Origin: Acanthosoma haemorrhoidale
Taxonomy: Eukaryota; Arthropoda; Insecta; Hemiptera; Acanthosomatidae
Reading direction: 5' to 3'
Assembly: GCA_930367205.1 (NCBI GenBank)
Contig: OV884011.1
Span: forward strand, 142,411,937-142,475,936
DNA: 64,000 nt
Under the pieces are notes generated by a model. That model saw nothing but the letters and a program-made list of their open reading frames with translations. It was not told the DNA's origin and did not search any database. A program made the translations under genes and the position numbers. Shown piece after piece: positions 12,801 to 24,410 of the stretch (its first letter is position 1; every line of letters begins with the position of its first letter).

Positions 12801-13605
12801 ACTGCACAACAGTGTACCTCCTCCAAAAAAGATTAATTATTCTACACGATTCCTTAGCCAATAGATTCATGGCAATGGCCTCAACTTTTGTACGGCCTAA
12901 AGAAAACTTATCTTCAGACATATAGGATACCATCTTTGATGTGCAGTCAGAGCAAAAACTAAATTATCTTTTGTCATTTCCTCAGGGCGAAAGAAAATTT
13001 CTACCATGACACTTGAAGATGAAGCTTGAACAACATCACGATATTTACGTTTTTTTTTCAGGTTGTCCTGGACTGGACCGTCCGTCCGCTGCTAGACACA
13101 TCGATTTCAACGTGACACAATTGACAATTAACTACATAATGACCACTAAACCTGTGAACTAAAAAAAAGTGAACTTAAAATTGGAGTATTGGTTTCCTAA
13201 TTTCACGTTAAACTTACAATTTTCTCTCACCTGTCCTGATTCAAAAAAAGAAAGAAAAAGTTTATGCAAATACAAAAATACAATGACAAAACAACATAAA
13301 AAATAAGCGAACTTGGCGTTGTTGACTATTAACTAACTGATATTAATAAGAAACCACACTCATGTAGGTGATATACATGAGTTTCATTCCCACCAAGGTT
13401 GGCCAAGTTCTGTTGGTTACCTCATACAAATACAAGCAGTCTTCTTGTGACGTCAATGTGTGCATTTCACTCACATTTCATACCAACTTTGCGGTCACCA
13501 TTTATTTCAATTATATCCTTCACATAAATCAAATAGATATATTATGGACATTGTTTGTGTATTAAAGACTAGGTAAAATATGGAAAGCACTATTTTTTTT
13601 GATTT
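9836..13605. other. AT-rich non-coding stretch
   Basis: No gene is recognised. A pyrimidine-rich patch at 10980-11260 and a T-rich segment to about 11620 could be a decayed retroelement 3' region, but they match no other sequence in the window. On the minus strand near 12270-12370 a short open segment reads ILNVDPLYEDDSSLKTNIS and ends EWKGK-stop. It looks peptide-like but is too short to assign. Confidence 0.35.
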
Positions 13606-13730
13606 GAAAATAGATATATGTAAATATGGTATGAATAATAACTTTTATCACAATTACTTATTGCCTAATAAAAGGCAGATTGTAATTTTATCTTAATAAA
13701 AATTGTTGTTGTAATATGAAAATAGATATG
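13606..13730 (+). mobile_element. LINE family A, copy A3, 3'-end insertion with target-site duplication
   Basis: A 97-bp insertion at 13621-13717 consists only of the family 3' terminus (TAAATATGGTATGAATAA through GGCAGATTGTAATTTTATC) and a short A/TTG tail. It is flanked by GAAAATAGATATATG at 13606-13620 and GAAAATAGATATG at 13718-13730. These are a target-site duplication differing by a two-base slip. This fixes where family A ends and shows extreme 5' truncation, typical of target-primed reverse transcription. Confidence 0.88.
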
Positions 13731-16700
13731 AAAGTGTTTTTTCCAAAAAAAAAATAGTACATTAAGTGGCTATTACAATGGTTCTAATGTACATTAACAT
13801 AAGGAGATAAGATAGATAGCTATGTTGTTGACTAGCACAGACTATAGGTAAGTCTATTTTATAGTAATAATCATTTAGAAACTATCAACAATTTTAATTT
13901 ATTCTAAATGGTCAGTCGAGTATATTTAATGTTTTACATAAGAGGAATCCAGTATCTGATTATTTAGGGCAGTGTAAACTTTCTGAACTAGCAGTTAGAA
14001 ATTGTTTCTCAGGTTCTGGCCAATTACAATTTCAAACTTTAACGGAGTTGATGTTAATTGTACCAGGCAGAATAAACATTTCATATGCATAAAACACATG
14101 ACCGTGGGATGGGCTGTATAATCAGATATAAAATTAATCTTCGGAAGGACTTTAATATTAACCCAGATGATAAACATGTATTTACCTAGATTCCTCCATA
14201 GGTTGGTTTTATTGTTGTAACCGGAATTCCTGTTTCATAATGAGAACATTAGGAGGACATGTAGTTTGTACTCACATGAGATAATTTTGGTCCTCAAATT
14301 CATTTTTGGATTTGCTCATCCCAAGTTTGGTCATCTAGTATTGTATTACTAACAAACATTGGTATTCTTTCGACCTCACACCAAATTTCAGCTACCAGTT
14401 CCCGAGAAAATTACACCAGTTCATTAGATCAGTTGCTACGAAATTTTTTCCTGATTAGATCAGATTTTTTTTTAAACAACTAAATTTCAATTTCATTGAT
14501 TATAACTGAAATTATGCATTTATAATAAATAAACGAAATTTAGCAAGTTTTTTCGTCAACGCCTGGTTCTGTGTAAGATACATAAGTAGAAGCACGAGTA
14601 CTAAAGGTTGCGATGACAGGTATAAAAAAGCCCCCTACAGGTGGCGCTGGCTACAGTTCAAGCTTTGAGCGTCGGGAAAGCTGGTGTTCAACTCGAGTAA
14701 ACCGCAAAATCTCCTCCCTTCTTTAGTATAAAGTACTTCAAACTCTTGCCATAAAATTCTCAGTTTCTTCTTATCCTCTCCATTAGGTCGCTTATCTCAG
14801 TCATTTATATATATATATATATATTTTTTATTTCAAAAAAATTAATACAAGTGCCAAAATAATATAATATATTTATTGAATTACATATTTCTCCTCTTCC
14901 TGCCATTCATAGATGCATTTGGAGGAGTGCATAATATAATAAATTTTGTTGTTAAAAGTTCATAGTCTCATATTCAACACTAGGTGATGAGGCTCACCTT
15001 CGACTTGTATATATATGTCATTTATAAGGTTGTAAGCATATGTAAGTTGGTTTTTATAATTCAGTAACTGAGTTTATTAATCTGTAAAGATTTACAATGG
15101 CATTAGAATTAAAAGCATCAAACTATTGAACAATATACAATAAACGAAATAAACATATCTGTAAATATTAATTAAATTACACGTGTTTTACCAGGTATTA
15201 TAGTGGATGTTCACAACACAAACAATAACAATAAGTCTTATCTTGAAAGTCACCTTCACACACCAAACACAGCTAGCTAGATCATCAGCTGGAGTTTACA
15301 AATATATTATAATTAGTTTTATAATAAACGGTTTATGGATGTCGTAAAGAGATTAAACTCACTGATGAAATAATCAATATTATTTAGAGGAAGAACACGT
15401 TTCGAGAGTAATATCTGTGCATATTAAGCAAGAGAGACGGAGAGGGAGGAAGATAGATTAAAAACTAATATTATTCATTATGTATAGTAATTAGGAAATA
15501 GTATGACTACAAAATTTATATTCTTCTTGATTGCTTTACAATGACACATAATTAAGTAATTTACTTTCAGAGAAAAGCCTAATAAAAAAAAACTATAATA
15601 ACGATATAATACCGTGAATATAATATAAATAAATATATATAAATCTAAATCTTTCAATATATATATAGATATATATATATATATATATATATATCTTATT
15701 AATACGAATATCTTCCTAATTGTATAATCTATTAGCTGGAGGCTGCTTACAATAAATATTTACGTAAGAGAACTTTTCACATTTACTTATTACTTAATTT
15801 CGCATTTTTGAGAAATTATGGCTTGAGATTTACAAGTCTTTGATCTACTGTATTTTCATAAAAGAATAACTTAATATTAACTTTTCTCTCCATTAGTGTC
15901 ATTTTTTCTTCCAACATATACATCCCCGAATGCAACGAAAGTTTTCGGAAAATATTTTTTGAATTAGACACCTCAAAATGACACCCCTGTAACAGCGCTC
16001 AAATATATAGCTGGAGACAATGAAACCCCTACAGAGAAATGTAGTCTCAGTTCTAGAAAGTCCCTTTTCAAACATACTTGACTAAACTCTAAACAAAATT
16101 GCATTAATAAGTCCAAACATATTGTCTAATAAGTCTATCTTTATACAGGCAATGGCTTTGTGTTATTAGCAATCTGAATAAGACTAAGTTATTAATAACT
16201 AACTGACTAAACTGCAAAAAAGTATAAATAAAACAAAATAATATTTACATCGTCAGTCATGGGGATTCTGCAGCCTTGTTTCACGATAAGTGTCACATTT
16301 GTTTTTTATTCATAGGGCACACCACGATTAAGTAAAACTAAAAAGCAGACAAAACTGTAAAGTGTAATTGTAGATTATAGCGAAAGACAAATACGGAATA
16401 AAAAAAGATTATTCCCAGATTGTGGAATGATATAATTATAAAACAGCTTTATTGCTTTTCTACAATTGATGAGTTCTTCTTTATTGAAATAGTGTTTTCG
16501 GCAGTTCTAAGCTTTCATCTCATTTAAGTTATGTAGGGGGGTATAACATCTAAAAGACTAGTGTTTATCTGAGCTTCATATCCCCAAATGAATGTCAGTC
16601 AATTAGTGCATGTCTTCAAGTTTGTTGTGAACGTTTGTAAAGTAAATGGTACAGTAAGCAGCTTACAGCGATGACTAAGCATAACTTTTTTTGAAGCATT

Positions 16701-16828
16701 GTGTGTGAGTTCCATGTTAATATTGAGACTTAAGTTTATTACTGATTGATACAGGCTCCACGAGGAACAACAATGGGAGCATATGTGATTTGTAGTGAAT
16801 CAATTAGGTTGATTTGTTTTTTCCATAG
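13731..16828. other. AT-rich non-coding stretch with TA microsatellites
   Basis: It holds (TA)n tracts at 14805-14824 and 15657-15694. A small hairpin GGTGA-TGAGGC-TCACC sits near 14984-14999. No coding exon is recognised. Confidence 0.45.
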
Positions 16829-16907
16829 GAGACATACCATCAGCGTAGAAGAGTTGGAAGGCGTGCATTGGGTGGCTGTGCTTGAAGAGAATAGCTGTAT
16901 CGTCAGA
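16829..16907 (+). CDS. Candidate 79-bp internal coding exon, unknown gene
   Basis: A good 3' splice site (TTTGTTTTTTCCATAG, ending 16828) and a consensus 5' splice site (CAGA then GTAAGT, intron from 16908) bound a 79-bp segment. It is open in one frame and reads RHTISVEELEGVHWVAVL followed by EENSCIVR. Composition is richer in G and C than the flanks. The opposite strand is also open (16739-16930), which weakens the case. The family is not recognised, and no neighbouring plus-strand exon was found. It may be a real microexon, a pseudo-exon, or part of an unknown repeat. Confidence 0.35.
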
Positions 16908-16912
16908 GTAAG

Positions 16913-17458
16913 TGGTGGGTGGAAATTCAATTCATAATTCCACTAATGAGTGAGATAGAATTCTGATTGCTGGCCAATAGCACCTGTTAAATAGCTTCAA
17001 TCATCATCAATCAACCTTCCTTCATAGAATATAGATTATATTTCCTTTTTTGAGAAAGTAATAAGAAAGCCCATATGGAGGGAGATGCTGTGGACATATG
17101 CTCCTATCAATAAAACATGCTCGATAATCGTCCGGCCAGGACTAACTGGGCCACCAGAAGAAGTGGGATAAGAAGGAACACGTGGACTCCTGGTGGGGTG
17201 CTGAACCATCAAGAGGCAGATGGTATTAAATTATCTCCTTCGTCTGTGCTTCGGTATTGGCAAAAACACCTTTCATGATGAATTGCCGTGTATTAATGAT
17301 TGGCCTTCCTCGTTTATCACGTCCTCTTTTTGTCTTTTTCTCATGTCCGTACCTTCTGCACTGTTCTCACCTCGGCCTCAGACAAGATACTCTCCGGTGT
17401 GTACGTTTTCAATTAACATATTTTTATTCATGGGTGAATGAATAGTCTCAAATGAAAC
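16913..17458. other. Non-coding stretch
   Basis: The segment 17080-17220 is somewhat GC-richer, but neither strand shows a supported exon. The frames at 17220-17445 overlap each other and are unsupported. Confidence 0.35.
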
Positions 17459-17463
17459 ATCCT
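17459..17463. repeat. Target-site duplication, left copy (ATCCT)
   Basis: ATCCT immediately precedes the LTR start TGTAGCG at 17464 and recurs at 20340-20344 just after its terminal GACA. Confidence 0.8.
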
Positions 17464-17598
17464 TGTAGCGACCACTAACTACATAAGATAAATCACCCTA
17501 TACTCTATTGTATATATATATTATAAACAAATGTAAATAACATTAACAAAATACATTGTAAACAAATGTAAATAACATGAACAAAATATAAATCATTG

Positions 17599-19695
17599 TT
17601 TTTTTTGTTATTGTTTTTTTTCATAGTTCTAAAACTTATAAAAATGGGATGTGGGAAAAATAAAAGGAAAATTATTCTGGATTGATGGGTGCCTTTTAAT
17701 AGGGGGAGTCCCATTTGAAGGAAGTATGAGAAAAATATGGGGTGTGGGATGCCTAAAGGAGGCGGGTGGATCCGGGAAGGTAGTGAGAGTCTACCTATGG
17801 TGGAGCCTAGGGGTACCAGACATTGGTTTGTAGTCGGCCAGGTCGTACCTGGCCCCGCCCCTGAAGGGGGCTGCACTGTGTCGGCCTATCGGCCGGGAGA
17901 TTGGGCCACCCTGGGCAGGTAGAAGGGGTCATGGTGCTTCTGTTGAGTCGGCCGGGAGATCGACCTCAATCTCTCGAATGAGTGTGGATCGTTCAGTCCC
18001 CGTTGGGGGGCTCGGGTTCTATGAGGTCCATTTGTCTCCAGGCTTCGGCGGTCCAGCAGTGCTTCCATCGGATGGGCATTGGTGGTGGTTGAAGGTCGGA
18101 GAATAGTGGGTTGTGGCTGTGTCAAAGTGAATCGAAAAATTTGATGTGTCGTCTCTTGATAAAATCTTGGATGGTGAGCACTTCAAATTTTTCGTGGATC
18201 TCGTCAGCATTTATTCGGTCGAACGGGGTTTGTTTGAGGGAGGTGCGGAAAACTCTGTTCTGGAATTGCTGGAGCGTTTTTAGAGTGTTAGGAGTTAGAT
18301 ACTTGAATAGTGGGGTCCCGTACATCAGAGCAGGTCTCAGGACACTTTGGTAAATCAGCTTACTGATAACTTCTTTCTTCCAGATTTATACCTAAATATG
18401 ATTCCTTGCTTCTTGGCTGGGTTGAGTTTGATGTTGACAGCACCGAGTTTCTCAGCAATGTGTTGACTGGCGCTCTCCGCAAATTTCAGGGCTCTGGTTG
18501 GATTTATGCTAGTGTTGTAAACACCTATGTCGTCTGCATACGCCGATACGTCACAGTTGGGGTACGATGCAGTGGGCGGTGTGGATGTTGAACAGCAGGG
18601 GGCCTAGCACTGATCCTTGGGGGACACCGGCAGTGTATTTTCTTTAGGTCGTAGACGTGGTGCCTATCCGAACCGAAAAAGTTCTGCCTGTGAGGTATGA
18701 AGTCATCAGGTTCTGTAGTTGATCCAAGAATTCGTATTCCCTCAGACACTGGAGTAGGGTGTAGTGGTCCACAGAGTCGAAAGCTTCCGAACAGTCCAGT
18801 GAGATCATAGCGGTAGCTCTGTTTTTCAGGACGTTTGATGCGACGCGGTATTGCAGTCTCACTAAGTTGTTGTCCGCACTTAAGCCTGTGCTGAAACCAG
18901 TCTGCTCTGGTGGGATGACTTCATGCATCTCGCAGTGCTCAGAGAGATGTAGGTGGATGATTCTCTCGAACAGCTTCGAGAGTTGAGTCAGCAGACTGAT
19001 GGGGTGGTAATGAGATGGCTCATAACCGCTTTTCGCTGGTTTTAGCAGGGGGACGACCACATCATGCTTCCAGTTCTGAGGGAAATAGTGCAGCCTAAAG
19101 CAGGAGTTTAACGTGATGTACGAGAGTCCTTTCCTCGGTAGTTGCTTGAGTAAGATGTTCTGGATCCCGTTTTCACCTGGTGCCTTGTTCCCGTTCGTTC
19201 TTCAAATGAAGCCCGCGACCTGCCGGTGGGAGGTGTAGATGTCGGTAGTGGTGGGGAGGGAGGGGGAGGGGGGTTGAGTGTTCCTATTGGCTGGCCTTGG
19301 CCACGGCTCACGGCTTCATAATTATCCACTGGAATGTCCGCCTGTTCGGGGGTGGGGATGAACTGCCCTTTTACGGCCAACCTTACACCGTTATTTTTAG
19401 ACCTACATGTTTTTACGAGTTTCCACAATTGTTTGTGGTCACCGTAGAGACTAGTGTGGCGATCTTCCCATACCGAATTTTTCCACTGGGCCATCAAGGA
19501 CTTAAATTGGTTTGTGAGAGCATTAAAAACTGGTTTTTAGTCCCTGGTTTTGGTTCTAAACCACCTGTTCTTGATATTGTTACGCTGTCTAATCAGTTGT
19601 AGAATGTGATCCGGAGGTTTCCTCAGGTATATGGAGGGTCCTAAACAGCCGGCGCAAACCCTGCCAGCCCCTGCCAGAGAACAAAGAAACCCCAC
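17599..19695 (-). mobile_element. LINE family B (jockey-like), copy B1, nested in LTR X
   Basis: On the minus strand this copy holds the end of the endonuclease-RT linker, the RT, the ORF2 C-terminus and a 3' UTR ending in a T-rich run on the plus strand (17599-17621, the poly(A) tail). The word ATCATTG at 17592-17598 and 19696-19702 is a candidate 7-bp target-site duplication. The 3' UTR matches copies B2 (36283-36555) and B3 (52916-53579). No endonuclease domain is present, so it is 5'-truncated. Confidence 0.85.
18025..19640 (-). pseudogene. LINE B ORF2 reverse transcriptase, broken
   Basis: Pieces in different minus-strand frames line up as one non-LTR RT. The linker (SVWEDRH, LWKLVKTC) covers about 19610-19320. 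A PLLKPAKSGYEPSHYHPISLL-type block starts at about 19060. Motif A (MISLDCSEAFDSVDH) is near 18790-18750. PQGSVLGPLLFN is near 18600. The catalytic AYADDIG motif is at about 18526-18546, and the C-terminal segment (SVLRPALMYGTPLFKYL, then KRRHIKFFDSL) is at 18350-18122. At least two frameshifts lie between 18650 and 18360, and a TGA follows FFDSL where copy B3 reads through. It would make the polymerase for target-primed retrotransposition but is inactive. The plus-strand frames over this span are antisense shadows. Confidence 0.85.
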
Positions 19696-20339
19696 ATCAT
19701 TGGCCACAACAATCTTAATGATGATTGGCTAATGGCAAGGCTAGCTGGGTATTTACTAAGGGGAAAAAAAACTGTAAATTATTCTCCTGGCTACCCCGAC
19801 TACTACCGACTTGTGGCTACCCCACTTGAACTCTGAAAAACTGACTACTTCTTTATGAACAACCTCTGCATCTATCTCTCGTAGCCTCGCTATGGTTTAG
19901 TCCGGCGTCGTCAGTCCCCGCACTGTCCTGGTGGGAATCTCTGCCTTCGTCTCACTAAAACTATCACCTCCTTGGCAGAGACCTCTCCCTCGCGGACGAC
20001 GGTTGCCGTAGCCCTGCAAATTTTCCTAGCAGCACTTTTGCGGCAATCTAGTCTGCCTCTCCCCGGTTCACACTCACCTTTGGGATCCGGACGGTTTTCG
20101 CCTACCCTTAGATACTGGGTGTGAATTTGTGGTCATTCCAAGACCACATAAACTACCTATAAACCTACCCTGTACCTCTTCTCCTGAACATAGTGCACTG
20201 TCGGGGCGCATACCTATCAAAAAAATGGAGTCAGATAGTAAAGCCGTCATGAAACGATTGTCCAGGTTATAAACTCAAATAACCCTCACTTGTCACCAAG
20301 GCTAGGGCCATCAGGCACCCCCTTCGTGACGACCTGACA

Positions 20340-20344
20340 ATCCT
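20340..20344. repeat. Target-site duplication, right copy (ATCCT)
   Basis: Matches 17459-17463 and defines the exact LTR boundary. Confidence 0.8.
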
Positions 20345-21441
20345 AATCATAACTGTAGGCTTCTCACAGTAAAAGTACTGAAAATAAATTCACTAATCTA
20401 AAAATCACAATTTCATGTTCAATAAACAAGTCACAATGCCGATAAATTCTTGTTGTATACTCAACTCGAAGTTCAGATGATATTTAGCATGACATCTACA
20501 CTTGATTATTCGATGTTGATGAATTTATACGCACCCCTACGAAAAAATATTAATATAATATTGCACTTATAAATATATACTTTTCCATCAATATTGAGAA
20601 GGGTTTCAAATGTTATACCGTTCCTAATTAATGGTTTGTCTTTGAAGTCGAGTGAGCTCTAATTGGAATGAGTCGTTGACGCTGCCAATGAAACACCAAT
20701 CCTCATTATATAATGCTTGGCTTGAACTGTTTTATCCTTTATGAGGGATTTACGTTACTAGCTATTTTTTTTTATCTTCCCTTTTTTTTGAAGTAAAAGG
20801 AGGACTTTTATTTCTGAATCCTCCATAGCTCTGAACAAGCACTTTTTTTGGTTTAGTATTTACTTATTTTCTACCTCATTTTTAGATTCTATGATTTACT
20901 TGTACGTTGTACCTTGCATTTACATAGAATATAAAACAATACCAAAAGGAACTCCCACAAAAAAACAAAGCAACTAATAATAAATATTATAAGTTATAAA
21001 CTGGATCAAGATTAATAATAGTTCCAAATGCAAAGAATCTTCATTACAAACACTTTCAATCCATTACAAAGGAACTGTAACATTGAATGAAGAAATTGAT
21101 ATTCTGACGACCTTGCATCTATATATACTACATTAACTCTTCCCACAACGTAGTTGGCATATATTTTGAGTGGTTTATGAAATTTTGAAATGCTACTGGT
21201 TACTGGCCATTTACCTTTATTTGTTGTGATTGAAATGTGGTTCTGTATTGTGTCATGAGAGTGCGGCGGTCAATTAAATAACATTAGGTGTGCTCAAACG
21301 TGAAGTAGCGTGGACAAATTAAACGTAAACATATAAACGAATGAAAGGACGTTGGACATCATGAAGTAATACCTAGATACCCACAAATAATAGTCCCATT
21401 GCTCTAGTTATGTCAAACGAATGATAGTGATAAAATAATAA
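20345..21441. other. AT-rich non-coding stretch
   Basis: No gene is recognised. The last 150 bp may be the 5' part of the repeat whose end recurs at 22024. Confidence 0.35.
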
Positions 21442-21512
21442 CGGTAAATATGTTAAATGTTGACTAATAAACTGTTGGAACTATTGCTATTTGATAAATA
21501 AAAACTTCTTTT
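21442..21512. repeat. Direct repeat D2, copy 1
   Basis: The block GGTAAATATGTTAAATGTTG ... GGAACTATTGCTATTTGATA ... AATAAAAACTT recurs at 22024-22110 in the same orientation. The shared AATAAA-rich end followed by T/A runs suggests 3' ends of an unnamed retroposon family. Confidence 0.7.
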
Positions 21513-22023
21513 TTTGAGAATGCCATTATCATGTCTTCTTCACTACTTCGACCTTGGCTATATTTTTAGATGAAGTTATGAACTGTGACAATAAAAATAT
21601 TATTAGTTAATAAAGGCTTCTTATACTCTAAATGACTATCTATCCACACACACGTACGTAGAATAAAATTCACAATAAAGTACAAACGACTGCTTTTTAA
21701 TACATGTTTCATAAACTTCTATGCTCTTCCTAAAAATAATGCGAAAAGCAAAGAAAATATTTATGCCTGGTTTCAAAGCGCATAAAAAATAAAAACACTA
21801 GGCACGATTTACTACATTTTTTGCTTTATGAGAAACCTAGATTTTATTTGTGTCATTCATAAAGTCGTATAATAACATTTATATCTTTCATATCAAGCTG
21901 AAATTCCCATATTCATATGAATCTTTATAAATATTTAATAGATATATTGTTCAAACCACATCCAAGCAAATTAAATTAATTGTTGTAGCAATAGATAAAT
22001 TATAATTTTATTATTAATTATAA
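21513..22023. other. AT-rich stretch between D2 copies
   Basis: No coding or repeat signal is recognised. Confidence 0.4.
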
Positions 22024-22110
22024 TGGTAAATATGTTAGATGTTGACAGATAAGCTGTTTTAAACTGACGGAACTATTGCGATTTGATAAATAAAAACTTA
22101 TTTTTAATCT
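22024..22110. repeat. Direct repeat D2, copy 2
   Basis: Second copy of the 21442-21512 block, with an extra 14-bp segment (TTTTAAACTGA region) before the GGAACTATTGC word. Confidence 0.7.
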
Positions 22111-23717
22111 CCTAAAGTTACTTTAGGTACTCCACTTCATTTTTATACCTAAAACATTATTTCAAATAAAAACTCAGCGTTTTATAGGCTGACATTCCCC
22201 GTATGTCATAAGGTGATTAACATTATATTACTATACTACTGTTAACAATTATTTTTAACAAACATCATTGTACTCCCACCTATTATCAACTGGTCAATGA
22301 CTTCGCCTTGTGTAAACAAAACTATGTTGTTTCATTTTTGCAGTAAATATATAAGTAAAGTGTCTGTTAAGCAAAATTTATTAGCATAAGATAATTATTA
22401 CCATTTATTTAGGTTTAAGATATATTTCAGGTTTACATATATATATATATATATATAAAATTTTATAAAATAGTAATTGTGGTCATCCTGGCCTACAACA
22501 TGTAAGTTTAATGTTTATATAATTTATGTGTTATAGTTCGTAAATTACAAGCTGTAAAATTATTTTCTTTATTGAAAATAAATATTCCTATTATCATAGT
22601 TTTAATACTGACTTTTTTCTAACTGAATTTTATTTCTTGAGTATTTTCTATCGTCAGATATAAAAAAAGTTTTATTGGAATTGAAAACACCTAATTAAAG
22701 ACTGGAAAATTGAAGGAAAACTATCAAGAGATCACTAATTTTATTATCTTGGTCTCCGTGTCTGTTTATTAAAAACTTACAATGTAAATTATTGTTAAAA
22801 ACTAATCCTTATTTCTGCCTAAAGTTTATTTTATTTCTTAAACTATAAAAGTAACAGAATAGTTTCATACAGCATTAAGTGCTGTAATATTAATATAAAA
22901 GTTATAAAAAATAGTGTATAACGCGTTAAGTACCCGATTTCTTTCCTTTTCTCAATTTAATATATTTTTTTGTTTAATAGTACCTTTGAAATTATTTTAT
23001 CATTTCCATCGATGATGTGCCTTCAACCTGGAGAAAACTTTTCTGAACAGGGATAATTCCTAGAAAGGAAAACGGGCCTCGTATCATTTTCAGTATGAGT
23101 TGTTTTATACTTGTAGTTCTTTATATAATGAATACTATCTGTTATTTTAATATCTATTAGTTTACTATATGTTATTATTAAAACCATAAGAGATAGTGTA
23201 ATGGAACATATCTTCAACTTTCATCGTTATGCATTGATTAATTTAACGAAAATCCACTTAGTTATCAGGGTAAGAAGGTTTTCGGTTCAAATCCTTCCTG
23301 CCTTTGTTTTATTACAGCATACAACCGAATCATAAACAAAAATAACAGCACTGCTGTTATTGAGGACTGGCTTGACGTACTAGGAAATCTATCAAAAAAG
23401 AAAATCTGAATTTTGGTCATTACATTGGGATTACCTGATAGGTCTTCATTATATATAAACATCATCATATGAAACTAACGAATACATTGAATACCATTAA
23501 GCCGTTAACCCTAGATAAAGCAGACTTTCAGTGAAAAACATCTTAAATAATTCATCTTTAATCTATACGACCGATATACACCATTATATTTTCGTACAAT
23601 GCAGATCACTAAGTGTCGAAATTAAAAATTGTATAAAATTTTGCCAAGCTACAGGAAATATAATGAAGAAATTGTAAATAGATTCATTTGAAGAATCTAT
23701 ATTGAATTTTATGATAT
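22111..23717. other. AT-rich non-coding stretch
   Basis: It contains a (TA)n tract at 22437-22457. A tRNA T-arm-like word (CGGTTCAAATCC at about 23283-23294) occurs without a cloverleaf. No exon is recognised. Confidence 0.4.
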
Positions 23718-24410
23718 GAAACTTCTTTATTAGCCAGTGGGGGCAGACCAAGAGCGCAAGAGCCACAGACACTCAGGACATGTTGCAAAAACTGGCCATT
23801 TCCAGGACTCCCACTGTCATGTATTTATAGCAGATCATGCCGCTATAATCTCCGAGGAGGATTATAGGGATGTTTGGCGCAGTGTAATGACGGTGCTAAG
23901 GGATTAGGGTGGTTGGATAAATTACTGTGTAATTTCAAGAACTTGGAAGGGATGAGTTCAAGAATGTAAGTTATATTAAGATCGCTATTAGGGTTTTGTT
24001 TCTGACTTAATAAGAGACATTTACTGTTGTTCTCAGGAATTTTGTTTGAAAGGATTGGATTCGCTCGATGTTCAACTTTTTTTGCAGTACCCCATAGCTC
24101 TATTCCGTATGTCCAGATTGGTTTATGTGTAACTTTGTTGATTAGTAATTTATTTTCTGTTTAGAGAGGCGATGTCCTTAGAAGTACACTAAGGTGGTCT
24201 GAAAAGTTTCCGACTCCAACATGAAGATGATAATAAAATAAATAAAAGCTAGTGAAATAAAAGTTTTGTTAGGACGGAAACTTTTTAGACCACCCGTAAT
24301 CCGTACAGTTGTCCAAACCATTTGTTTAGTTATTGTCTTTTTAGCCTCGTAGGTGAGTTCCATGTAAGCCGTTTGTCAAGATGGATAAGTACCTTACTTG
24401 TATTGAGTTC
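23718..24410 (-). mobile_element. LINE family A, copy A4, with nested MITE
   Basis: On the minus strand this copy runs from about the RT C-terminal region (24410) to the 3' terminus (GAAACTTCTTTAT on the plus strand at 23718). Most of the 3' UTR is deleted, because the terminal word jumps straight to the ORF2-proximal AGACCAAGAGCG block. ORF2 C-terminal sequence is recognisable but frameshifted. A 110-bp MITE interrupts it at 24187-24296, so the MITE is younger. Confidence 0.85.
24187..24296. mobile_element. Mariner-type MITE with TA target duplication
   Basis: Inverted ends GGTGGTCTGAAAAGTTTCCG (left) and its near complement CGGAAACTTTTTAGACCACC (right) flank an AT-rich core. TA stands at 24185-24186 and 24297-24298. 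Removing the insert restores the LINE A reading GAAGTA-ATCCGTACAG, as seen in copy A7 (47897 onward), so the boundaries are exact. TA duplication and this type of end are features of the Tc1/mariner superfamily. No transposase is encoded. Confidence 0.92.

Larger units (their letters stand above)
17464..20339. mobile_element. Solo LTR (family X, copy 2) interrupted by LINE B
   Basis: The element starts TGTAGCGACC and ends GACGACCTGACA. It is flanked by the 5-bp duplication ATCCT, as expected for a Gypsy-type LTR integration (known for the class). Its two outer parts (17464-17598 and about 19703-20339) match the uninterrupted copy at 41840-42418, except for a divergent or longer middle at about 19703-19970. 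A 2.1-kb LINE B copy lies between them on the minus strand. No second LTR or internal gag-pol is adjacent, so it is a solo LTR left by recombination. Which strand it reads on is not clear. Confidence 0.85.

Noticed and set aside
14980..15000. Second hammerhead-like motif (GTGATGAGGCTCACC)
   Set aside because: It lacks the GAAA partner word and is a simple 5-bp hairpin.
19297..19602. 101-aa plus-strand frame
   Set aside because: Antisense of the LINE B linker region.
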